Below are positions 19,324 through 27,346 of a DNA stretch of 64,000 nucleotides, piece by piece. The notes under the pieces are model-generated. The model was given only the letters and a program-made list of their open reading frames with translations. It was not told where the DNA came from and searched no databases. Positions within the stretch are counted from its first letter, which is position 1, and the number at the start of each line of letters is the position of its first letter. The DNA is taken from positions 62,001-126,000 of the forward strand of contig NZ_ML636808.1 in NCBI RefSeq assembly GCF_006476605.1. The letters are read 5' to 3'. Source of the DNA: Brucella gallinifaecis (lineage in GTDB: Bacteria; Pseudomonadota; Alphaproteobacteria; Rhizobiales; Rhizobiaceae). The translations under genes and the position numbers were made by a program.

Positions 19324-20598
19324 TCATCCCATCATACGTGGCAGAGACAGCACAACTTCAGGAACGAGTGCGATGAGTGCGAGAACGAGCAGGGCAAGAC
19401 CAATCATCGGCAGAGCGTGAAGCGCAATTTTTTCCATCGGTCTTCGGGTTATGCCTGCAATGACAAAGAGACATAGACCAACGGGTGGCGTTACAAATCC
19501 TATGAGGACATTGAACACGACCATCACGCCCAGATGAACAGGGTCCATTCCCAGAGTTGTTCCAATGGCGGTCAAAGCCGGGACGGTAAGAATGAGAACG
19601 CCGATCGTGTCCAGAAACATACCCAGGATCAGCAGAATAATGTTGACCATCAACAAAATGATCAGAGGATTATCCGAAATCGTGGTCAGTCCTGCGACTG
19701 CCTTTTGAGGCAGCTGCTCAACAGCGAAGATAAAGGCAACCACATTCGCCATGGCGATCAATACATAGATCGCCGCGCTAAGAATTGCCGTGTTAACCAA
19801 TGCGCGTTTAAGAAATGTCAGTGTCAGTGCCCGGTAAATCAGTCCAGAGACGATCAGTGCATAAATAGCGGCAACTGCTGCGGCTTCTGTCGGCGTAAAG
19901 ATGCCGCCACGAATGCCAACGACAATGATGATCGGCAACAGCATGACCGGAATGGCATGGATTGCTGAGCGCATGATCTCAGAAAACGGCATCGGAGCTG
20001 CGCGTGGATAATTACGCTTTCTGGCGATGAAGATTGCATAAGCAGACAATACAATCGCAAGGATAACACCCGGTACAACACCAGCGATCATCAGTGCCGA
20101 AATCGATGTGCCTGACAGAGCACCATAGATAATCATAGCAATTGATGGCGGAACCAAAGGCGCCATAAGTGATGACACTGCAATCAATGCGCCGGAATAA
20201 TCAACGTCATAGCCTTGACGTTTCATATCCGGCACCAGAACAGTGCCGAGTGCTGCGGCATCGGCTGCGGCTGAACCCGTGACGCCGCCGAACAGGAAGG
20301 CGCCCCATACTGCAGTCAGCGAAAGGCCACCGCGGAAACGACCGACTACTGAATTGGCAAGCCCAACCAGTTTCTTGGTCAGACCACCAACATCCATCAC
20401 ATTGCCCGCAAGAATAAACAGCGGAATGGCGAGCAGAACGAACATATCCATGCCTGCCATCATGCGCTGTGGCAGCGTAATCAGAAACCGTGTCTGCTCG
20501 GTCATGACAAAATAGCCGAGCGCACTGGCTCCCAGAACGAAGGCAATGGGCATACCAATCAGCAGGAAGAAAAAGAAGAAAGCACCCAGCCAGATCAT
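19324..20598 (-). CDS. dctM: TRAP transporter large permease (DctM)
   Basis: A 424-residue, strongly hydrophobic membrane protein of the DctM family with about 11-12 membrane segments, including the block GGVTGSAAADAAALGTVLVPDMKRQGYD and PPSIAMIIYG. It forms the ion-coupled transport channel. It overlaps the DctQ gene by 4 bases. Together with DctQ and DctP it forms a full tripartite importer for an organic acid. Confidence 0.93.
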   Translation of the reverse strand: MIWLGAFFFFFLLIGMPIAFVLGASALGYFVMTEQTRFLITLPQRMMAGMDMFVLLAIPLFILAGNVMDVGGLTKKLVGLANSVVGRFRGGLSLTAVWGAFLFGGVTGSAAADAAALGTVLVPDMKRQGYDVDYSGALIAVSSLMAPLVPPSIAMIIYGALSGTSISALMIAGVVPGVILAIVLSAYAIFIARKRNYPRAAPMPFSEIMRSAIHAIPVMLLPIIIVVGIRGGIFTPTEAAAVAAIYALIVSGLIYRALTLTFLKRALVNTAILSAAIYVLIAMANVVAFIFAVEQLPQKAVAGLTTISDNPLIILLMVNIILLILGMFLDTIGVLILTVPALTAIGTTLGMDPVHLGVMVVFNVLIGFVTPPVGLCLFVIAGITRRPMEKIALHALPMIGLALLVLALIALVPEVVLSLPRMMG

Positions 20599-21080
20599 TC
20601 GTGTGCCTCCAGAATTTCAGTTTCCTTAACGCCGAAAACTTCGGCCAGAATGATATGAACGGCGAGAAGCACCGAGCCGACGACAATCGAAATATTGACC
20701 CAGAACAGTGAGAAGCCGAGTGTCGGGGAGAGCTGCAATTGGGTTTTCATTGCAAATTTCCAACCGTACCAGGCGATGAAGCCCAGAAAAATCAGCATTC
20801 CTATTAATGATATAAGATCGCAGATGCGGCGGATCGGGTAAGGCAGGTGTTCCACCAGAATCCGCATGCCGAGGAACTGGCCTCGTGAATAAGCCAGACC
20901 GGCACCCAGCATGACGATCCAGATCATAGTCACGCGCATCAGCTCCTCAGACCAGACCAGTGAATCGCCGGCTACATAGCGGAACCAGACCTGTAGTCCG
21001 CCAAGAAGTGTGACCAGCGAGATGCCTGCGAGGCAGATGCTTTCGATCACAATGGTGTAACATTGTTGCAATCGCTTCAT
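20595..21080 (-). CDS. dctQ: TRAP transporter small permease (DctQ)
   Basis: A 161-residue protein with four predicted membrane helices and the typical WSEELMRVTMIWIVMLGAGLAYSRGQ block. I chose the ATG at 21080, 34 bases after the dctP stop, because in-frame starts further up would overlap dctP and give an N-terminal tail foreign to the family. The ribosome binding site is weak (CGGGAT), so translational coupling to dctP is possible. Confidence 0.88.
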   Translation of the reverse strand: MKRLQQCYTIVIESICLAGISLVTLLGGLQVWFRYVAGDSLVWSEELMRVTMIWIVMLGAGLAYSRGQFLGMRILVEHLPYPIRRICDLISLIGMLIFLGFIAWYGWKFAMKTQLQLSPTLGFSLFWVNISIVVGSVLLAVHIILAEVFGVKETEILEAHE

Positions 21081-21114
21081 TTTTGCATATCCCGATAGAT
21101 TGGATGCGCCGAGA

Positions 21115-22104
21115 TCATTGCGCGCCATTGAGGGCCGCAGCTTCATCAGCAAAAGCTGCAATCAAAGGATCGCCTGCCTTGTATTTCTCTACCAGTGGAG
21201 CAAGAACTTCACGCATCTGCGCTTTCATTTCTGCGGAAGGTTCAATCACCGGGATATTGCGTTCAGCCAATGTTGCGAGCACGCGTTTGTCCTGTTCAGC
21301 GACCGCCATAACCTGTGGGTGAATGGTTTCTGTGGCCGCATCGCGCATGGCTTTCTGCTGGGCAGGTTCCAATGTTTCAAACGTGTCCTTGTTGATGAGC
21401 AGAAGTGAAGGCCAGAAATAATGCCCCGTAAGTGTGACACCTTTCGCGACTTCGTAATATTTTTCAGAATCGATTGAGGACAGGTTGATCTCGACGGCAT
21501 CGAGTGCACCGGTTTCAAGAGCCGAATAGACTTCACCATAGGCCATCGGCGTGGGGTTGGTGCCAAGCGTCTTCCAGATGTCGATGAATAACGGGGTCGG
21601 CGGGACGCGTGTTTTAAGTCCTTTAAGGTCAGCGAGCGATTCGACAGGCTTACCGATGCTGAGGAAATGGCGCTGCCCACCATCATACAGCCCAAGCACT
21701 ATCATGCCATGGTCTTCGGTTTTATCCATGATCGCGCGTGCAGAATCAGATAGCGCCAATTTGGCGAAACCTTCATAATCGGGAATGATTCCCGGCAGTT
21801 GTAACGCATTGATCGATGGAATCATCGTCGCAAGAGCCGAGGAGGAATTAACGGCCATGTCAATTGTGCCCAGCTCAACTCCCTCCATCAGTTCCTTGAC
21901 GTCACCAAGCTGGCGCGAGGGGAAAATCTCAATTTTCACATCGCCATTCGAGATTCGTTCTACCGCTTCTTTGAAGCGAACGGCTGTATCGTGATTAGGA
22001 TGGCTTTCAAAAACCGCATGTCCCAATCGAAGAGTAACCGGTTCTGCATAGGCACTATGCGCAATCATGCCCATCATGGTGGCGGCCAGAAAATAAACTT
22101 TCAT
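21115..22104 (-). CDS. dctP: TRAP transporter substrate-binding protein (DctP)
   Basis: A periplasmic protein of 329 residues. The ATG at 22104 follows GGGAGGGA about 6 bases upstream, and the product opens with a signal peptide ending AHSAYA-EPVTLRLGH. The DctP blocks are FPSRQLGDVKELMEGVELGTIDM, LADLKGLKTRVPPTPLF (the Arg that clamps the ligand carboxylate), AYGEVYSALETGALDAVE and GHYFWPSLLLINK. It therefore takes up a carboxylated compound. It leads the minus-strand operon that runs on to the GMC gene and has an IclR-type palindrome 20 bases upstream of its start. Confidence 0.92.
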   Translation of the reverse strand: MKVYFLAATMMGMIAHSAYAEPVTLRLGHAVFESHPNHDTAVRFKEAVERISNGDVKIEIFPSRQLGDVKELMEGVELGTIDMAVNSSSALATMIPSINALQLPGIIPDYEGFAKLALSDSARAIMDKTEDHGMIVLGLYDGGQRHFLSIGKPVESLADLKGLKTRVPPTPLFIDIWKTLGTNPTPMAYGEVYSALETGALDAVEINLSSIDSEKYYEVAKGVTLTGHYFWPSLLLINKDTFETLEPAQQKAMRDAATETIHPQVMAVAEQDKRVLATLAERNIPVIEPSAEMKAQMREVLAPLVEKYKAGDPLIAAFADEAAALNGAQ

Positions 22105-22123
22105 AATAATCCCTCCCAAGACT

Positions 22124-22140
22124 GTTCTCATATAGAGAAC
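22124..22140. promoter_or_regulatory. Candidate operator of the TRAP-linked IclR regulator (site 1)
   Basis: GTTCTCATATAGAGAAC is a perfect 6-5-6 palindrome in the divergent region between dctP and the IclR gene; a further half-site GTTCTT follows at 22144-22149. The same arrangement recurs at 23215-23231 before the DUF6282 gene. Confidence 0.6.
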
Positions 22141-22301
22141 TCTGTTCTTAATAAAAACGACGTGCTAGCATCTGTCAACAGCAACATGGCAAACTCGTGT
22201 GGTGAATCGGCAATTGGCAGGGCGCAAAAGCAAAAACAAAAGAATTTACTGTTTAAATTCAATTCGCTAGGCGGGTAGCAAAATTGAAACGAGGAGAGAT
22301 C

Positions 22302-23063
22302 GTGAAAGGAACAGACAATGTTAAGGCGGCTGAGCTATGCCTGCGGATATTGGAACACGTTGCTTTTTCAACCGAAAGCGACGGTGTCACGCAAATTGCC
22401 GATAGATTTGGAATTGCGAAAAGCGCTGCATTCAAACATCTGCATACATTGATCAGTCGTGGTCTTGTCGTACAGGACCCATCGACCAGTCGTTATCGCC
22501 TTGGCCCCAAAGCCTGGCTGATCGGGCAGCAGGCTCAAAGCCTCAATGATATAACGGCAATCGCTTTGCCTTTTATGATGGCAGCACGCAATGAAACAGG
22601 GTTGGCAGTTGTATTGTCAACGCCGTTGCCAGCTTCTGCCTATGTTATCCTGACGTGTCCGAGCACCCATCAGATTGAGATCGGTGTACGTACGGGCAGT
22701 CATTTGGCATTGCACGCATCGGCACAGGGAAAAGTCTTCTTGGCCATGGGGGCCTGCAATCTTTCTGAACTGAAAAAGACTTCGCTGACGCCAGTTACGC
22801 CGCACACAGTGACCAGTTGGGAAGTGTTGGAAGACGAATTGAAAAAGGTGCGTGAATACGGGTTCGCGTCAGCTCCACAGGAATCTTTGCTGGGCATAAA
22901 TGCCATGGCGGCACCTGTGATCAATTACGATAACAAGTTAATAGCCAGCGTTTGTTTTGTCGGTTCTGTTCAGCATATACCAGACGTGCCAGACCCTGCA
23001 CTGGTTAATCGTCTGTTGCAGCTGACAAAAGATATTTCAAGTGCTTTCGGCCATGTGAACTAG
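22302..23063 (+). CDS. IclR-family transcriptional regulator (first of three)
   Basis: A 253-residue IclR protein with an N-terminal winged helix (about 10-70: LCLRILEHVAFSTESDGVTQIADRFGIA, KSAAFKHLHTLISRG) and a C-terminal effector domain (GSHLALHASAQGKVFLA; YGFASAPQESLLGINAMAAPV). The GTG at 22302 is preceded by GAGGAGAG; a TTG 6 codons upstream lacks a site. It diverges from the TRAP operon and precedes the DUF6282 gene, and matching palindromes lie on both sides, so it probably controls both transcription units. Confidence 0.9.
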   Translation: MKGTDNVKAAELCLRILEHVAFSTESDGVTQIADRFGIAKSAAFKHLHTLISRGLVVQDPSTSRYRLGPKAWLIGQQAQSLNDITAIALPFMMAARNETGLAVVLSTPLPASAYVILTCPSTHQIEIGVRTGSHLALHASAQGKVFLAMGACNLSELKKTSLTPVTPHTVTSWEVLEDELKKVREYGFASAPQESLLGINAMAAPVINYDNKLIASVCFVGSVQHIPDVPDPALVNRLLQLTKDISSAFGHVN

Positions 23064-23066
23064 CGT

Positions 23067-23120
23067 GCGAATCTGAAATTCGTATCACTTTGGCGCAGGG
23101 CGTGGATCGGATTTCAGATT
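23067..23120 (+). repeat. Palindromic repeat element, copy 1
   Basis: This 54-bp unit begins GCGAATCTGAAATTC, contains ATCACTTTGG-GCAGGG and ends ATCGGATTTCAGATT. Its reverse complement recurs at 25233-25297 with only a few differences in the core. The outer arms are inverted repeats (AATCTGAAAT / ATTTCAGATT). It lies 4 bases after the IclR stop and could act as its terminator. Confidence 0.8.
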
Positions 23121-23214
23121 AAAGCCAATTCAGTAAATGCCGGGACTAAACACTTGCTTGATGATCATTCTTAAGCATTGACACTGGTTTGAAAAATGCT
23201 CATATGAGAACAGG

Positions 23215-23231
23215 GTTCTTACTGTGAGAAC
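23215..23231. promoter_or_regulatory. Candidate operator of the TRAP-linked IclR regulator (site 2)
   Basis: GTTCTTACTGTGAGAAC has the same 6-5-6 layout as site 1 (22124-22140) and is preceded by another GAGAAC at 23206. It lies 175 bases upstream of the DUF6282 gene. The rest of 23121-23406 has no gene. Confidence 0.55.
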
Positions 23232-23406
23232 GTTTTAACAATTTGCATCGGATCGTGAAGGGCGCTCCCTATTCAGGGATTTTAATTGCCGCCATTCAGA
23301 TAAGAGTTTTGTTGTCACATCATGGTCTTTGCAATCATTGCCTCAGTCATGTCGTGAACAACGGGCCAGCTCCTTGCTGATGCTGAATATTAGGGGAGGA
23401 ACTGAT

Positions 23407-24330
23407 ATGGAAAACAGTCCGACAAGAACAGACGAACAGGAAGCCAGAATTGCCAGAATTTTGATTGGCGCAGTGGACCCTCATGTGCATAGCGGGCCTT
23501 CTATTGCGCCGCGCATGGTCGATCATCTGGAACTGGCGAAAATCTATTCAGATGCCGGTTTTATTGCAGCTGTAACAAAAGATCATGATTATGCGGGCGT
23601 TGCGACGGCTCAATTGATTGCAAGCCATTATCCGGATCTCAAGACAAAGATTTTTTCAGGAATTGTTCTCAACAACGTTGTTGGAGGCCTTAATCCTTAT
23701 GCCGTGGAACATACCGCCGCAATGGGTGGAAAAATCGTATGGTTGCCAACTCTTGCAGCTGAAAACCATTTGAAATGGGAGAAAACCGGTAGCTGGGCGC
23801 ATCCCGCTTCAACGCAGAAGATGCGTTCTGCATCGCCGGTGCCCGTTCTTGATGAGCAGAATCAGGTTGTTGATGCGCTTAAAGAAATTCTCGACATCAT
23901 TGCGAAAAACAACATGACTCTTGCGAGCGGTCATATTCATGTTAGCGAAACATGGATCGTTTTTGAGGAAGCAAAACGGCGTGGTGTTGAACGCCTTATC
24001 TTTACCCATCCTGAAGATGTGGTGGGCGCCTCGCTTGAGGATGTGCAAGGCATTGCTGCAATGGGCGCATATGTGGAGCACTCACTGGCTTTTTTCGTGA
24101 AGGGTTCAAAGTTCAAAACATGCACGCCAGACGACATGAAGTCATTGGTGAGTGCAGCAGGCATTGATAAAACGATCATCTGCTCCGATCTTGGACAGGT
24201 CGGCGTTGTTGATCCGCTGGAAGGCTTCAAGCGCGGCGTCAGCATTCTGATGGATCTTGGTTATTCCGATGAGGACATCCACAAGATGGTCGCAACCAAT
24301 GCAGCAGCAGTACTTGGCTTGTCAGGCTGA
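23407..24330 (+). CDS. DUF6282-type metal-dependent hydrolase-like protein
   Basis: A 307-residue protein that resembles the DUF6282 branch of the amidohydrolase/PHP-like TIM barrels. Likely metal ligands are His26 and His28 in DPHVHSGPS, His176 and His178 in SGHIHVSE, His201 in FTHPED, and an Asp in ICSDLGQ near 271. The start is the ATG at 23407 behind AGGGGAGGA. No experimentally known reaction comes to mind for the family. It is a single-gene unit between two IclR genes and shares an operator-like site with the TRAP operon, so it probably acts on the TRAP substrate or an early product, for instance by opening a lactone or amide. Confidence 0.75.
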   Translation: MENSPTRTDEQEARIARILIGAVDPHVHSGPSIAPRMVDHLELAKIYSDAGFIAAVTKDHDYAGVATAQLIASHYPDLKTKIFSGIVLNNVVGGLNPYAVEHTAAMGGKIVWLPTLAAENHLKWEKTGSWAHPASTQKMRSASPVPVLDEQNQVVDALKEILDIIAKNNMTLASGHIHVSETWIVFEEAKRRGVERLIFTHPEDVVGASLEDVQGIAAMGAYVEHSLAFFVKGSKFKTCTPDDMKSLVSAAGIDKTIICSDLGQVGVVDPLEGFKRGVSILMDLGYSDEDIHKMVATNAAAVLGLSG

Positions 24331-24351
24331 TAGTAAGGGTGCCGGATTTAG

Positions 24352-24384
24352 AACGCCGATCTTATCAATCAGATTGGCGTTTTA
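24352..24384. terminator. Terminator between the DUF6282 and second IclR genes
   Basis: AACGCCGATCT / AGATTGGCGTT forms an 11-bp stem (one G-T pair) with a 9-base loop, followed by TTTT. The two genes converge on it, and it touches the IclR stop. Confidence 0.75.
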
Positions 24385-25140
24385 AAAATGTGGGTGGCTT
24401 GTAATTCGCTTTTCGATTTCAGTTGCAGCGATCTTGGCGGTTTCGTGTAGAAATAAAAGTCTGTCATCTTTGAAACGCGATGCAATTGCTGCGGTTGTAA
24501 CGGCACCTATTGCCTTGCCGAATGGATCGGTGATTGCGTGCGCAACAGCCCATACGTCTGGCACGACATGGTTCTGCGTATGCGCATATCCAAGGGTGCG
24601 TGCTTTATTAACATCGTTGCGGATGCGTTCAGTCGTGATGTCCGGAAACTGTTTAAAAGCCTCCTGATTTTGCAGCAGGATTTCATCGGCCTCAGCTTCT
24701 GTCAGTGTTGCGAGTATGGCGATACTCGCTGCACCCACGCCGAGAGGTCGCTGATCGCCGACCTGAATTGTCATGGTTTGCACCGGATAGCTGCCCAGTA
24801 CACGGTCAAGACAAATTGTATGGTTTGCGCTGCGGAGTGTCAGATAGGCCGTATCACCTGTCATGCCAGCAAGATTAAGCAGCGCATCTCTTGCGAGCTG
24901 AGCAACGGGAAAACTCCGTGTTGCCGCCATTCCGAGAAAGACCAGCTCCGGTCCCAGGCTGAATGACTTCTGATCACGATCAGCCTCGGCAAAACCCTGT
25001 TTTACAAGTGCTTCCAGTAATCTCAATGTGGTTGGGAGGCCGAGACCGGTGAGCCGCGCAACCTGGGAAAGACGCAGGCCAGACTTATCGGCTCCCGCCA
25101 GCGCTTTCAGAATTTTTGCGAAACGATCCAGACTTTGCAA
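24382..25140 (-). CDS. IclR-family transcriptional regulator (second)
   Basis: A 252-residue IclR regulator. The HTH is at about 5-60 (ILKALAGADKSGLRLSQVARLTGLGLP, TTLRLLEALVKQG), the effector domain follows (RPLGVGAASIAILATL; GYAHTQNHVVPDVWAVAHAI). It is not closely similar to the other two IclR proteins here; its ligand loops differ. It lies 188 bases downstream of, and in line with, the aldehyde dehydrogenase at 25329-26798, separated by repeat copy 2. It is one of two candidates for the regulator of the TTTCATTnAnTGAAA sites. Confidence 0.9.
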   Translation of the reverse strand: MQSLDRFAKILKALAGADKSGLRLSQVARLTGLGLPTTLRLLEALVKQGFAEADRDQKSFSLGPELVFLGMAATRSFPVAQLARDALLNLAGMTGDTAYLTLRSANHTICLDRVLGSYPVQTMTIQVGDQRPLGVGAASIAILATLTEAEADEILLQNQEAFKQFPDITTERIRNDVNKARTLGYAHTQNHVVPDVWAVAHAITDPFGKAIGAVTTAAIASRFKDDRLLFLHETAKIAATEIEKRITSHPHF

Positions 25141-25232
25141 TATACACCTTAATATCTACAGTTACTCTGCGCGATGGCTGTCTCTGGCCATTGAGTGTAT
25201 TTCTTGGCCTGTAAGGATCGCTTTGACACTCG

Positions 25233-25297
25233 TGTGGCGAATCTGAAATCCGATCAAAACCCTGCTCCAAAGTGATGTGAATTTCAGATTCGCCACA
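25233..25297 (-). repeat. Palindromic repeat element, copy 2 (inverted)
   Basis: TGTGGCGAATCTGAAAT and ATTTCAGATTCGCCACA are perfect 17-bp inverted arms around a 31-base core. Read on the minus strand, the core matches copy 1 (23067-23120) at most positions. This copy is the more complete one. The two copies face each other across the DUF6282-IclR pair. Confidence 0.85.
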
Positions 25298-25328
25298 TTG
25301 GTAAACTACTGCATGATTTTGCTCTAAA

Positions 25329-26798
25329 CTAGAGCGCGTTCAGTCCGCCGAGCAAGATATATTTGACTTCCGTAACTTCCTCTATACCAAAATGCGAGCC
25401 TTCGCGTCCCAGACCTGATTGCTTTACCCCGCCAAAAGGAACCGTCTCGGCGACGATCTGAGTGGAATTGACTCCAATCATTCCGCTTTCCAGCCTGTCA
25501 CTCAGTCGAAGTGCCCGACCCAGGTCGCGTGTGTAAAAATAGGCCGCGAGGCCGGACACAGAATCGTTTGCCAGACTGATCAGTTCCTCTTCGCTTTCAA
25601 AACGAATGAGTGCGGCCAGCGGACCAAAGGTTTCCTCACGACAAACAAGCATATCCGATGAAATATTTGTCATAACGGTTGGTTCAAAGAAGTTTCCGCC
25701 AAGGGCATGCCTCTTGCCGCCGGCTACCAGATTTGCGCCTTTTGCGAGCGCATCCTGAACATGCCGCTCGACTTTGCTGACAGCTGCAGCGTTTACCAGC
25801 GGCCCTTGTGAGACGGACGTATCAATGCCGTTGCCTACGGTGAATTGTGCTACACGTTCGGATAATTGCTCAGCAAAACGGTCGTAAATGCCGCTTTGAA
25901 TATACAGGCGGTTGGCGCTGACGCAGGTCTGGCCCATATTTCGATACTTCACCGCAAGCGCACCCTGAATGGCAGCATCAAGGTCAGCATCATCAAAAAC
26001 GATGAAGGGAGCATTACCCCCCAATTCCAGCGATAGTTTCTTAACGGTGGAAGCAGCCTGCGACATCAGAAGTTTGCCGACATCTGTTGATCCGGTAAAG
26101 CTGACAAGGCGTATAGCCGGATGTGAGGTCAGGATATTTCCAATCAGCTTGGCGTCGCCCGTGACGAGATTGAGGACGCCTGCAGGAACGCCGGCTTCAA
26201 GCGCTAGAAAAGCAAGGGCAAGGGCAATCAGAGGTGTATCAGGGGCTGGTTTGCAGACAACAGTGCATCCGGCAGCGAGTGCTGGCGCGACTTTGCGTGC
26301 GATCATCGAAGCCGGAAAGTTCCATGGTGTAATGGCAGCGCAAACACCTATGGGTTGTCGATTGACAATGACATGCGCACCCTCAACATGGCTGGGTATT
26401 GTGGTGCCGTAGATACGCTTCGCTTCTTCACCAAAGAATTCTATTTGCGCTGCACTGGCAACAATTTCTCCCCGTGCTTCAGCAATCGGTTTGCCCTGTT
26501 CGCTGGTCAGGATCAGCGCAAGATCATCAATGTGCTCCAACAGAAGATCAGACCAGCGTCTCATGATTTTGGCGCGATCCTTAGCCAGACGGGCTGACCA
26601 TGACGGGAAGGCTGCTTCGGCGGCCTCGACGGCTGCGATGATGTCCGCCTGATCAAGAGATGGCGTTTCGCCAATCTGTTCACCCGTCGCAGGATTGAAA
26701 ACGGGATTATGCGCATTTCCAAGCCACTGTCCGTTAACAAGGCACTTGTTACGCAATAATTGCTGATAGGTGATCTGCATGATTTGACTCATTTTCAT
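25329..26798 (-). CDS. Aldehyde dehydrogenase, succinate-semialdehyde dehydrogenase type
   Basis: A 489-residue NAD(P)-dependent dehydrogenase. Catalytic Cys292 is in NMGQTCVSANR, Glu258 in SLELGGNAPFIVFDD, Asn160 in PWNFP, and the cofactor loop is FTGSTDVGK; the order and length fit GabD. Its likely role is to oxidise the succinate semialdehyde released by the HpaI-like aldolase (29921-30730). Starts at 26798, 26792 or 26780 are all possible; none has a clear ribosome binding site. The first overlaps the palindrome at 26793-26807, so repressor binding would block both transcription and initiation. Confidence 0.9.
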   Translation of the reverse strand: MKMSQIMQITYQQLLRNKCLVNGQWLGNAHNPVFNPATGEQIGETPSLDQADIIAAVEAAEAAFPSWSARLAKDRAKIMRRWSDLLLEHIDDLALILTSEQGKPIAEARGEIVASAAQIEFFGEEAKRIYGTTIPSHVEGAHVIVNRQPIGVCAAITPWNFPASMIARKVAPALAAGCTVVCKPAPDTPLIALALAFLALEAGVPAGVLNLVTGDAKLIGNILTSHPAIRLVSFTGSTDVGKLLMSQAASTVKKLSLELGGNAPFIVFDDADLDAAIQGALAVKYRNMGQTCVSANRLYIQSGIYDRFAEQLSERVAQFTVGNGIDTSVSQGPLVNAAAVSKVERHVQDALAKGANLVAGGKRHALGGNFFEPTVMTNISSDMLVCREETFGPLAALIRFESEEELISLANDSVSGLAAYFYTRDLGRALRLSDRLESGMIGVNSTQIVAETVPFGGVKQSGLGREGSHFGIEEVTEVKYILLGGLNAL

Positions 26799-26807
26799 TG
26801 ATTGAAA
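26793..26807. promoter_or_regulatory. TTTCATTnAnTGAAA operator, site A
   Basis: TTTCATTGATTGAAA, overlapping the start of the semialdehyde dehydrogenase gene. It shares 13 of 15 positions with sites at 26909-26923 and 35408-35422. Confidence 0.65.
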
Positions 26808-26892
26808 CTAAATCCTGATATTATTCGATACTACGCAGCATTCAGGTAAAAAAGTAAAGTATATTATTGGATTTTTTGCATTTTACGAATAC

Positions 26893-26923
26893 GCTCATTA
26901 AATGATTGTTTCATTAAGTGAAA
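26893..26923. promoter_or_regulatory. Tandem TTTCATTnAnTGAAA operators, sites B2 and B
   Basis: Site B is TTTCATTAAGTGAAA at 26909-26923, 14 bases before the ridA-like ATG. A weaker copy, GCTCATTAAATGATT (26893-26907), keeps the core TCATTnAnTGA. Their centres are 16 bases apart, a spacing that would allow side-by-side binding. Confidence 0.65.
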
Positions 26924-26936
26924 TTTAGGTGTCATA

Positions 26937-27332
26937 ATGAGTGATATGGTCAGGCGAAGTGTTTTTCTTCCAGGCGCATCCCACCGCAATCCAATCCCGA
27001 ATGCGTCTGTGGTGAGAGGTGTGCTGATGTCCAGTGTTATTAACGGTGTGGACAGCAGCACAGGCGTCATTCCGGCCACTTTGGAAGAGCAATGTGAATG
27101 CATGTTTTCCAATGTCCGCCATATTGTTGAAACGGCAGGTGGCAGCGTTAACGATATCGTTAAGTTCACTATATGGCTCAGAAACCCTGATGATCGGATC
27201 GCACTGAATAGCCAATGGGAAGCGATGTTCCCTGATCCTTTAAACCGCCCGGCCCGTCATGCCCATCAGGGGCATATGCGTGCTGAATTGCTGATCCAAT
27301 GTGACATTGTCGCTATTCTCGACAAAGACTGA
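26937..27332 (+). CDS. RidA (YjgF/YER057c)-family protein
   Basis: A 131-residue RidA-family protein. It follows the family plan: an opening with LPGASHRNPIPNASVVRGVLMSS, the middle helix EQCECMFSNVRHIVETAGGSVNDIVKFTIWL, and the end block PARHAHQGHMRAELLIQCDIVAI. The Arg that holds the imine carboxylate in RidA has a counterpart (HMRAELLIQCD). Relatives either hydrolyse reactive 2-imino acids or act as 2-aminomuconate deaminase. AGGTG lies 7 bases upstream of the ATG at 26937. It leads a five-gene operon for what looks like the lower half of a meta-cleavage-type pathway. Confidence 0.85.
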   Translation: MSDMVRRSVFLPGASHRNPIPNASVVRGVLMSSVINGVDSSTGVIPATLEEQCECMFSNVRHIVETAGGSVNDIVKFTIWLRNPDDRIALNSQWEAMFPDPLNRPARHAHQGHMRAELLIQCDIVAILDKD

Positions 27333-27346
27333 TCCGGACGAACAAT

